Below are positions 8,059 to 15,058 of a stretch of DNA of 64,000 nucleotides, one piece after another. This stretch comes from Noviherbaspirillum sedimenti (GTDB taxonomy: Bacteria > Pseudomonadota > Gammaproteobacteria > Burkholderiales > Burkholderiaceae_D). How positions within the stretch are numbered: position 1 is the stretch's first letter; the number at the start of each line of letters is the position of its first letter. The translations under genes and the position numbers were made by a program. The notes under the pieces are model-generated. The model did no database searches. It was given only the letters and a program-made list of their open reading frames with translations, and had not been told where the DNA came from. Location: the NCBI RefSeq assembly GCF_003590835.1, contig NZ_QYUQ01000002.1, positions 3,348,001 through 3,412,000 on the forward strand, given 5' to 3'.

Positions 8059-9261
8059 ATGAAAGACGTATTTATCTGCGACGCCATCCGCACCCCGATT
8101 GGCCGTTATGCCGGCGCCCTTTCCTCGGTACGCGCCGACGACCTCGGCGCGGTGCCGATCCGCGCGCTGATGGCGCGCAATCCGGGTGTCGACTGGACAG
8201 CCGTCGATGAAGTGATCTACGGCTGCGCCAACCAGGCTGGCGAAGACAACCGCAACGTCGCCCGCATGTCGGGTCTGTTGGCCGGCTTGCCGCAGGAAGT
8301 CGGCGGTTCCACCGTCAATCGCCTGTGCGGTTCCGGCATGGATGCGATCGGTACTGCAGTGCGCGCGATCAAGGCGGGCGAAGCCTCGCTGATCATTGCC
8401 GGCGGCGTCGAGAGCATGAGCCGCGCGCCGTTCGTGCAGGGCAAGGCGACTTCGGCTTTCTCGCGTGCCGCGGAGATCCACGACACCACCATCGGCTGGC
8501 GTTTCGTCAATCCGCTGATGAAAAAAATGTACGGCGTCGATGCGATGCCGGAAACTGCGGAAAACGTCGCCGATGACTATGGCGTCAATCGCGCCGACCA
8601 GGATGCCTTCGCCCTGCGCAGCCAGCAGAAGGCCGCCCGCGCCCAACGCGACGGCACACTGGCGCAGGAAATCGTCGCGGTCGAAGTGCCGATAAAAAAA
8701 GGCGAAACCGTCAAGGTCGAAAAAGACGAACACCCCCGCGAAACCACGCTCGAAGCACTGGCCAAACTCAAGCCGATCGTGCGCCCTGACGGCACCGTCA
8801 CCGCCGGCAATGCATCCGGCGTCAACGACGGCGCTTGCGCCGTGCTGCTGGCCGATGCCGACACCGTCAAGCGCTTTAATCTGACGCCGCGCGCCCGCGT
8901 GCTTGGCATGGCGACCGCCGGCGTGGCGCCGCGCGTCATGGGCATCGGCCCGGCGCCGGCCGCCAAGAAGCTGCTGGCGCGCCTGGGCATGACGATCGAC
9001 CAGTTCGACGTGATCGAATTGAACGAAGCGTTCGCCTCGCAAGGCCTGGCCGTGCTGCGCGAACTCGGCGTGGCCGACGACGATGCCCGCGTCAATCCCA
9101 ATGGCGGCGCGATTGCGCTGGGCCACCCGCTCGGCATGAGTGGCGCGCGCCTGGTCACTACCGCGACCTATGAACTGCAACGCAAGCAAGGCCGTTTCGC
9201 CTTGTGCACGATGTGTATCGGCGTCGGACAAGGGATCGCATTGGCCATCGAACGCGTTTGA
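8059..9261 (+). CDS. pcaF: beta-ketoadipyl-CoA thiolase
   Basis: Cleaves 3-oxoadipyl-CoA with CoA into succinyl-CoA and acetyl-CoA. The 400-residue length is normal for the family. The acyl-accepting cysteine is in NRLCGSGMDAIGTA near residue 90, the catalytic histidine in GGAIALGHPLGMSGARL near 350, and the second cysteine in TMCIGVGQG near 390. It ends the pcaIJF operon proper. The next gene begins 122 bases later after an inverted repeat. Confidence 0.95.
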   Translation: MKDVFICDAIRTPIGRYAGALSSVRADDLGAVPIRALMARNPGVDWTAVDEVIYGCANQAGEDNRNVARMSGLLAGLPQEVGGSTVNRLCGSGMDAIGTAVRAIKAGEASLIIAGGVESMSRAPFVQGKATSAFSRAAEIHDTTIGWRFVNPLMKKMYGVDAMPETAENVADDYGVNRADQDAFALRSQQKAARAQRDGTLAQEIVAVEVPIKKGETVKVEKDEHPRETTLEALAKLKPIVRPDGTVTAGNASGVNDGACAVLLADADTVKRFNLTPRARVLGMATAGVAPRVMGIGPAPAAKKLLARLGMTIDQFDVIELNEAFASQGLAVLRELGVADDDARVNPNGGAIALGHPLGMSGARLVTTATYELQRKQGRFALCTMCIGVGQGIALAIERV

Positions 9262-9311
9262 ATAAATGTAGCAAAAGCAGCAGGCAGTAATGTAGCAGGC
9301 AGTATCGGGGT

Positions 9312-9340
9312 TGTATTGCAGCAAGTGGTTTTGCAATACA
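9312..9340. repeat. inverted repeat between pcaF and the binding-protein gene
   Basis: TGTATTGCA at 9312-9320 and TGCAATACA at 9332-9340 form a perfect 9-bp inverted repeat with an 11-base loop. There is no T-run after it, so it is not a standard terminator. It could be an mRNA processing or stabilising hairpin, or an operator. Confidence 0.45.
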
Positions 9341-9383
9341 CCGTTAAAAAGCAAAACGAAAATCAGAATTATCTGGAGAGATC

Positions 9384-10634
9384 ATGAATACCAAGTTCAC
9401 CAAACTGTGCCGCCGTCCGTTGGCTGCCGCGATTGCCACCCTGGCCCTCGGAGGCGTCAGCGGCGCCGCTGTGGCGCAGGCCAAGCCGGGCGTTTCCGAC
9501 GACGTCGTCAAGATCGGTCTGCTGCTCGACCTGTCTGGCGTGTACGCCGACATCGCCGGCCAGGGCACTGCAACCGCCGTGCAGATGGCGATTGACGATT
9601 TCGGCGGCAAGGTCAACGGCAAGAAGATCGAACTGGTGTTCGCCGACCACAACAACAAGGCTGACATCGCCGCTGCCAAGGCACGCGAGTGGTTCGATAC
9701 CGCCAAGGTCGATGCCGTGCTGGACGTGGCCGGCTCAGCCACCGCGCTGTCGGCGCTGGAAGTGGCGCGCGCCAAGCACAAGATCATGTTCTTCAACGGC
9801 CCCGGCGTGCAGCGCATCACCACCGACCTGTGCGCACCGACCGCAGTTCACTACGCTTACGACACCTATGCACTGGCCAACGTCACTGCCAAGGCCATGG
9901 CCAAGCGCGGCGGCGACACCTGGTACTTCATGACCGTTGACTGGGCCTTCGGCGTTTCCCTGCAAAAGGCGGCGGAAGACGTGGTCAAGGAAGCCGGCGG
10001 CAAGGTGCTGGGCTCGGTCAAGCATCCGAGCAGCGCCCCGGACTTTTCCTCCTACGTGCTGCAGGCGCAAGCCAGCGGCGCCAAGGTGATCGGCCTCGCC
10101 AACTCGGGCGCCGATACCGTCAACTCGATCAAGGCTGCGCAGGAATTCGGCCTGATGAAGTCCGGCAAGCAGAAACTGGCTGGCCTGCTGCTGTTCATCA
10201 ACGATATCCACGCCATCGGCCTGCCGACCGCGCAAGGCCTGATCCTGTCGGAAGCCTTCTACTGGGACCTGAACCCGGAAACCCGCGCCTGGTCGAAGCG
10301 TTACTTTGAAAAATCCAAGCGCATGCCGAACATGATCCAGGCTGGCGCTTACTCGTCGACCATGCAGTACCTGAATGCGATCAAGGCCACCGGTACCGAC
10401 GACACCGATACCGTCATGAAGAAATTGAAGTCCACCCCGATCAACGACTTCTTCGCCAAGAACGGCAAGATCCGTGAAGACGGCCGTATGGTGCATGACA
10501 TGTACCTGTTCGAAGTCAAGAAGCCGTCCGAGTCCAAATCGCCTTGGGATTACTACAAGGTGCTGAGTACCGTCCCGGGCGACCAGGCTTTCATGCCGCT
10601 GTCGAAGTCGACCTGCCCGCTGGTCAAGAAGTAA
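9384..10634 (+). CDS. periplasmic substrate-binding protein (branched-chain amino acid/aromatic type)
   Basis: A 416-residue exported protein of the Leu/Ile/Val-binding (Peripla_BP_6) type. The first 32 residues form a signal peptide with a KLCRR basic start and an AVAQA cleavage region. The mature part opens with VSDDVVKIGLLLDLSGVYAD, typical of the fold. Relatives often bind aromatic acids or short organic acids for HAAT-type ABC importers. No permease or ATPase gene lies in the window, so its transporter is encoded elsewhere or is shared. A GGAGAG ribosome-binding site precedes the ATG. Position in the cluster suggests it captures the pathway substrate. Confidence 0.88.
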   Translation: MNTKFTKLCRRPLAAAIATLALGGVSGAAVAQAKPGVSDDVVKIGLLLDLSGVYADIAGQGTATAVQMAIDDFGGKVNGKKIELVFADHNNKADIAAAKAREWFDTAKVDAVLDVAGSATALSALEVARAKHKIMFFNGPGVQRITTDLCAPTAVHYAYDTYALANVTAKAMAKRGGDTWYFMTVDWAFGVSLQKAAEDVVKEAGGKVLGSVKHPSSAPDFSSYVLQAQASGAKVIGLANSGADTVNSIKAAQEFGLMKSGKQKLAGLLLFINDIHAIGLPTAQGLILSEAFYWDLNPETRAWSKRYFEKSKRMPNMIQAGAYSSTMQYLNAIKATGTDDTDTVMKKLKSTPINDFFAKNGKIREDGRMVHDMYLFEVKKPSESKSPWDYYKVLSTVPGDQAFMPLSKSTCPLVKK

Positions 10635-10648
10635 TCACTGACCGGACG

Positions 10649-10702
10649 ACTGCGCACTGCCCGCCGGGGATCTCCCGGCGCCGGGCAGTGCGCAGTGATC
10701 TT
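10649..10702 (+). terminator. strong stem-loop after the binding-protein gene
   Basis: ACTGCGCACTGCCCG at 10649-10663 pairs perfectly with 10682-10696 (15 bp). A nested CCGGG/CCCGG stem lies inside, and the hairpin is followed by GATCTTTT. The T-run is short, so it may be a leaky terminator that lets some transcripts continue into the cyclase gene. Confidence 0.6.
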
Positions 10703-10721
10703 TTGAGCCAAGGAACGCCTC

Positions 10722-11774
10722 ATGAGCAATCCACGCTGGAAGCAACGACCACCTGGGTCCAACTGGGGCGACTTCGGTGCTGACGACCAGCTGGGTCGCC
10801 TGAACCTGATCACGCCGGAAAAACTCAAGCAGGGCCTGGCGGAAGTACAGGATGGCCGTGCTTTTTGTCTCAGCCTGCCGCTGGATTATCCCGGCGGCAG
10901 CGCCCTCAATCCGAATCGCCATCCGCCGATCCTGCGCCCGACCCTGCGGCGCGGCAAGGTCAATGTGAATTGCCAGTTGGGCGAACTGGAACCCGGTCGC
11001 CCCGACGTGCTGTCAGATGACCTGGCGATCCTGCACCTGCAGTATTCAACCCAGTGGGACGGTTTGCCGCACGTCGGCTCCATGTTCGACGTCTTTGGCG
11101 ATGGAAAACTTCGTCCCGTCTATTACAACGGTTATGCCGCCGGCACCGACCTGATCGGCCCCGCCGATGTGGCCGACGCCGGCCTGCCGCCGAATATCAA
11201 GCCGGAAAGCACCTCGTGCGCACGCGCCCTGGGCATCGAACACATGGCGCAGACCTGCGTGCAGGGACGCGCCGCCATGATCGACTTGCGCGCGCATTAC
11301 GGCGATGGCCATACCCTGATCGGCTATGAAGAGCTGATGCGCGTGCTGGACAAGGACGGCGTCGAGATCGAAGCCGGCGACATCGTCTGCATCCACACCG
11401 GTTTTGCCGACGTGGTGCTGGGCATGAACCGGCAGCCCGATCCCGCCGTACTGAAACAAAGCTGTGCCGTGCTGGATGGCCGCGACGAGCGCCTGCTGCA
11501 GTGGATCACTGACAGCAACCTGGCGGCCATCGCCACCGACAATTACGCCGTCGAAGCCTATCCGGCGCGCGACGATGATCATTGCTGCGCCTCGCTGCCT
11601 TTGCACGAGCATTGCCTGTTCAAGCTGGGCGTGCACCTGGGCGAGCTGTGGCACCTGACGCCGCTGGCAGCCTGGCTGCGCGCGCGCGGCCGTTACCGTT
11701 TCCTGCTGACCGCGCCGCCGCTGAAGCTGCCCGGCGCTTTCGCTTCGCCGGTGACGCCGGTGGCAACCGTTTGA
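10722..11774 (+). CDS. cyclase-family metal-dependent hydrolase
   Basis: A 350-residue member of the cyclase family (PF04199), which includes kynurenine formamidase and isatin hydrolase. Instead of the canonical HxGTHxDxPxH metal motif it has STQWDGLPHVGS near residue 110, as I recall from one proteobacterial subfamily. VCIHTGFADVVLG and the late DDDHCCASLPLHEH segment also fit the family. Such enzymes open amide or lactone rings, or act on hydroxy acids. The substrate here is unknown. It sits between the binding protein and an SDR, so a role early in the local catabolic route is a reasonable inference. Confidence 0.8.
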   Translation: MSNPRWKQRPPGSNWGDFGADDQLGRLNLITPEKLKQGLAEVQDGRAFCLSLPLDYPGGSALNPNRHPPILRPTLRRGKVNVNCQLGELEPGRPDVLSDDLAILHLQYSTQWDGLPHVGSMFDVFGDGKLRPVYYNGYAAGTDLIGPADVADAGLPPNIKPESTSCARALGIEHMAQTCVQGRAAMIDLRAHYGDGHTLIGYEELMRVLDKDGVEIEAGDIVCIHTGFADVVLGMNRQPDPAVLKQSCAVLDGRDERLLQWITDSNLAAIATDNYAVEAYPARDDDHCCASLPLHEHCLFKLGVHLGELWHLTPLAAWLRARGRYRFLLTAPPLKLPGAFASPVTPVATV

Positions 11775-11804
11775 TGTCGTCGATTGACGAGCAAGGAGTA
11801 TGAC

Positions 11805-12506
11805 GTGCAAAAACAACGTGTCCTGATCACCGGCGGCGCCGCCGGCATTGGCGCCGCCGCCGCCGAGCGCTGCCGCCAGGATGGCTACGAAGTCGTTATC
11901 ATCGACCGCGTTGGCGACGGCATCATCGCCGACCTGGCCGATACCGTTGCCACCGGCCGCGCGCTGGCGCAGGCGCTGGAAGGCGGGCCGATCACGCGCC
12001 TGCTCAACAATGTCGGCATGGTGTGCCCGGCCGATGCCGAAAACCAAACCCTGGAAGAACTGGAACGGGCCTGGGCGCTGAACGTGCGTTCTTCGATGCA
12101 ATGCATGCAGGCGCTCCTGCCCGGCATGAAGCAGGCGGGCTTTGGCCGCATCATCAATATGTCCTCGCGCGCGGCGCTCGGCAAGCAGTTGCGCACCGCC
12201 TACGCCGCCACCAAGGCCGGCCTGATCGGCATGACGCGCGTGTGGGCGCTGGAGCTCGGCGCTTATGGCATTACGGCCAACGCCATCGGCCCGGGACCGA
12301 TTGCCACCGAACTGTTCGAGCGCGCCAATCCGCCCGGCAGCCCGCGCACCCAGGCCATCATCGACTCGGTGCCGGTCAAGCGCCTCGGCACGCCGGACGA
12401 CGTGGCGCAGGCGGTGTCATTTTTCCTGGATGAGCGCAGTGGCTTCGTCACCGGCCAGGTGCTGTACGTGTGCGGCGGCATGACCGTCGGCGTGGCGGGT
12501 GTCTGA
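11805..12506 (+). CDS. short-chain dehydrogenase/reductase
   Basis: A 233-residue classical SDR using NAD(P). It shows the TGGAAGIGAA cofactor motif at the N-terminus, NNVG near residue 70, the catalytic serine in NMSSRAALG and YAATKAG near residue 140. The GTG at 11805 is chosen because AAGGAG (11793-11798) lies six bases upstream; an in-frame TTG at 11784 would place that site inside the gene. The aspartate-like IIDR after the second strand suggests NAD preference, by inference only. It is followed directly by the hydroxyacyl-CoA-dehydrogenase-like gene. Confidence 0.9.
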   Translation: MQKQRVLITGGAAGIGAAAAERCRQDGYEVVIIDRVGDGIIADLADTVATGRALAQALEGGPITRLLNNVGMVCPADAENQTLEELERAWALNVRSSMQCMQALLPGMKQAGFGRIINMSSRAALGKQLRTAYAATKAGLIGMTRVWALELGAYGITANAIGPGPIATELFERANPPGSPRTQAIIDSVPVKRLGTPDDVAQAVSFFLDERSGFVTGQVLYVCGGMTVGVAGV

Positions 12507-12507
12507 G

Positions 12508-13473
12508 ATGAACGCCCCGTCCGTGCGTAGCCATGAAAAGACAGTCGCAATCGTCGGCGCCGGCAGCATCGGCGTCGCCTTCGCGCTGGTGTTCGCGCGT
12601 GCCGGCTGGCGCGTGCGCCTGCAGGACCCGGACGCGTCCCGGCTGGCCGCTGTCGCCGGCGAAGTGGCTGAGCGTGCCACCGCCCTGAAAACCTTCGAAT
12701 TGCTGGACGAAGCGCCGCAAGACGTGTGCGCGCGCGTCGCCACCGTCGCCGCCCTGCCTGACGCCGTCGCCGGCGTGCCGCTGGTGCTGGAATGCGCGCC
12801 CGAGCGGGTCGAATTGAAACGCGCGCTGTTCGCGCAGCTCGACAGCCTGGCCCCTGCCGACGCCATCCTCGCCAGCGTCTCCTCGGCGCTGCCTGTATCG
12901 TCCTTTGCAAGCGACTTGCCCGGGCGGGCGCGCTGCCTGATCGCCCATCCGGGCAATCCGCCTTACCTGATTCCGGTCGTCGAAATCGTCCCGGCCGCTT
13001 TCACCGACATGCAAGTGGCGCAGCGCGCCGAGCAATTGTTCAGCGAGGTCGGCATGGCGCCGGTGCGGGTCGCGCGCGAAGTCGAAGGTTTCATCTTCAA
13101 TCGCCTGCAGGGCGCGGTATTGCGCGAGGCGTATTGCCTGGTGCGCGACGGCGTGGCCTCGGTGGCCGACATCGACCGCGTCATGCGCGAAGGCCTGGCA
13201 CCGCGCTGGTCGGTGATCGGACCGTTCGAGACGGTGGACCTGAACACGCGCGGCGGCATCGCCTCGCATGCCCAGAAAATGGGTCCGGCTTATGCCAGAA
13301 TGGGCAAGGAACGCGGCCAGGACGACCCCTGGACGCCGCAACTGGTGGCGGATGTGGAACGCCAGCGGCGCGCCGTGCTGCCGCTGGAGCAGTGGCAGTC
13401 GCGCGTTTCCTGGCGCGATATCGAATTGATGGCGCTGACGCGTGACCGCAACAAGCGCGCTGGCAAGAACTAG
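12508..13473 (+). CDS. 3-hydroxyacyl-CoA dehydrogenase family protein
   Basis: A 321-residue two-domain dehydrogenase. The Rossmann motif VGAGSIGVAFALVFARAG is near residue 15. SVSSALPVSSF and IAHPGNPPYLIPVVE supply the serine and histidine expected at the active site, and a C-terminal helical domain carries GFIFNRLQGA. This size matches single-function family members such as L-gulonate 3-dehydrogenase (lambda-crystallin) and carnitine dehydrogenase, so a free hydroxy acid may be the substrate rather than an acyl-CoA. The ATG lies one base after the SDR stop; a GTG at 12499 would overlap the SDR gene. Confidence 0.87.
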   Translation: MNAPSVRSHEKTVAIVGAGSIGVAFALVFARAGWRVRLQDPDASRLAAVAGEVAERATALKTFELLDEAPQDVCARVATVAALPDAVAGVPLVLECAPERVELKRALFAQLDSLAPADAILASVSSALPVSSFASDLPGRARCLIAHPGNPPYLIPVVEIVPAAFTDMQVAQRAEQLFSEVGMAPVRVAREVEGFIFNRLQGAVLREAYCLVRDGVASVADIDRVMREGLAPRWSVIGPFETVDLNTRGGIASHAQKMGPAYARMGKERGQDDPWTPQLVADVERQRRAVLPLEQWQSRVSWRDIELMALTRDRNKRAGKN

Positions 13474-13540
13474 GCGTGCAAGGCAGCATGCAACGCGGCG
13501 CAGTACATTTTTTTACAGAGTGATTAACGAAAGGATCATC

Positions 13541-13825
13541 ATGCTATTTCTCGCACACATGCAAGTCAACATTCCCGACACTGTACCGACCGAGCGCGCC
13601 GACCGCCTGAAGGCCGATGAAAAAGCGCTGGCCCAGGAACTGCAGAAGAGCGGCAAGTGGCGCCACCTGTGGCGTGTCGCCGGCCAGTATGCCAACTACA
13701 GCGTGTTCGATGTCGAATCCAACGACGAGCTGCACAGCCTGCTGATGAGCCTGCCGCTGTATCCGTTCATGAAGATCGAGATCACTGCGCTGGCGCAGCA
13801 TCCGTCGGCCATTGCCAAGAACTGA
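13541..13825 (+). CDS. catC: muconolactone isomerase
   Basis: A 94-residue protein of the muconolactone delta-isomerase family, which converts (+)-muconolactone to 3-oxoadipate enol-lactone in the catechol branch. The N-terminus MLFLAHMQVNIPD, the GKWRHLWRVAGQYANYSVFD segment and the LPLYPFMKIEITALAQHPS ending are family-typical. The start follows AAAGGA nine bases upstream. The gene sits between the dehydrogenase and a YciI-like gene. No catB (muconate cycloisomerase) or catA is in the window, so the source of its substrate is unclear. Confidence 0.92.
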   Translation: MLFLAHMQVNIPDTVPTERADRLKADEKALAQELQKSGKWRHLWRVAGQYANYSVFDVESNDELHSLLMSLPLYPFMKIEITALAQHPSAIAKN

Positions 13826-13839
13826 GGCAGGACCGCGTC

Positions 13840-14136
13840 ATGCCATACATGATCGAAACCTGGGACAAGCCGAACCGCCAGGAATTGCGCAAGCAGACCC
13901 GCGACGAGCACCTGGCGTATCTGGCCGCGCACGCCGGCAAATTGCTGGCCTGCGGCGCCAAACTCAATGACGACGGCAGCGACGCCGGCGGCGGCATCTA
14001 CATCGTCGATGTGGATACCCGCGCCGAAGCGGAAGCATTCATCGCCGCCGATCCGTTTTCCCGCGCCGACCTGTTCCGCGAAGTGCGCGTCGTGCGCTGG
14101 CGCAAGGCTTACCTTGCCGGCCAGTGCTGCCTGTAA
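13840..14136 (+). CDS. YciI-family protein
   Basis: A 98-residue YciI-like protein. It has the dimeric alpha+beta-barrel pattern with REEHLAYL-type helices (here RDEHLAYLAAHAGKLL), a GGGIYIVDVDTRAEAEAFIAADPF core and a VRVVRWRKAY ending. YciI relatives include enzymes close to muconolactone isomerase and chloromuconolactone dehalogenase, so a second isomerase or dehalogenase-like role is possible. It begins 14 bases after catC and is followed by the enol-lactonase gene. The exact reaction is unknown. Confidence 0.83.
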   Translation: MPYMIETWDKPNRQELRKQTRDEHLAYLAAHAGKLLACGAKLNDDGSDAGGGIYIVDVDTRAEAEAFIAADPFSRADLFREVRVVRWRKAYLAGQCCL

Positions 14137-14168
14137 CGCGTCGTCCCATTTCCTTTCCAGAGATACCT

Positions 14169-14948
14169 ATGCCCCAAGCCAAGCTCGCCGACGTCAGCAT
14201 TCATTACCAGCTCGACGGCGATGAAAAAAATCCCGTGCTGGTGATGTCCAATTCACTCGGCACCACCCTCGACATGTGGGCGCCGCAGGTGCAAGCCCTG
14301 TCCGCGCGTTTCCGCCTGTTGCGCTACGACACCCGCGGCCACGGCCAGTCGCAGGTCACGCCAGGGCCGTATTCGATTCCCCAGCTGGGCGCCGACGTAC
14401 TCGGCCTGCTCGATCACCTCGGCATCCAAAAAGCCAGTTACTGCGGCCTGTCGATGGGCGGCATCACCGGCATGTGGCTGGCTTCCGCGCATCCGGAGCG
14501 CATCGAGCGCCTGGTGCTCTCCAATACCGCGGCGCTGATCGGCCCGCCGGACAACTGGACCACGCGCGCCGCCAAGGTGCAGCAGGAAGGCATGGCATCG
14601 ATCGCTTCTGCGGTGGTGTCGCGCTGGCTGACACCCGACTATGCGGAAAAGCATCCCGAGCAGGTGGTATATCTGGAAGACATGCTGAAGGCCACTCCGG
14701 CCGAAGGCTATGCTGCCAACTGCATCGCCGTGCGCGACGCCGACTACCGTGAAACGATCAAGAAGATCACCGCGCCGACCCTGGTGATTTCTGGTGCCGG
14801 CGACTTGCCGACGCCGCCGTCCGACGGCCGTTACCTCGCCGAATCGATCCCCGGCGCGCAGTATGTCGAACTGGCTGGTGCGCACCTGTCGAACCTGCAG
14901 GAGCCGGAGCGCTTCAGCACTACCGTGCTGGAATTCCTGCACGCCTGA
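14169..14948 (+). CDS. pcaD: 3-oxoadipate enol-lactonase
   Basis: Hydrolyses 3-oxoadipate enol-lactone to 3-oxoadipate, linking muconolactone isomerase to PcaIJ. This 259-residue alpha/beta hydrolase has VMSNSLGTTLDMWAPQ, DTRGHGQS, the nucleophile elbow GLSMGGITG near residue 98, an acid in SGAGDLPTPP and a histidine in LAGAHLSNLQEPERF near the end. These sequences match PcaD/CatD closely. It is the last gene of the cluster and is followed by a textbook terminator. Confidence 0.93.
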   Translation: MPQAKLADVSIHYQLDGDEKNPVLVMSNSLGTTLDMWAPQVQALSARFRLLRYDTRGHGQSQVTPGPYSIPQLGADVLGLLDHLGIQKASYCGLSMGGITGMWLASAHPERIERLVLSNTAALIGPPDNWTTRAAKVQQEGMASIASAVVSRWLTPDYAEKHPEQVVYLEDMLKATPAEGYAANCIAVRDADYRETIKKITAPTLVISGAGDLPTPPSDGRYLAESIPGAQYVELAGAHLSNLQEPERFSTTVLEFLHA

Positions 14949-15016
14949 ATTGTCGCCGCATGGCGTTCCCGCAGCCGCGGGGACGTCGCCTGGACATGGC
15001 CAAGTATCTTTGGCCA

Positions 15017-15058
15017 AGCATCGCCCTTGACGTCGTCGACGCAAGGGCGATGCTTTTT
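15017..15058 (+). terminator. rho-independent terminator after pcaD
   Basis: A perfect 13-bp stem, AGCATCGCCCTTG (15017-15029) with its complement at 15042-15054, has a 12-base loop and is followed by TTTTT. It ends the catabolic operon and touches the 3' end of the convergent PBP1A gene. Confidence 0.88.
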
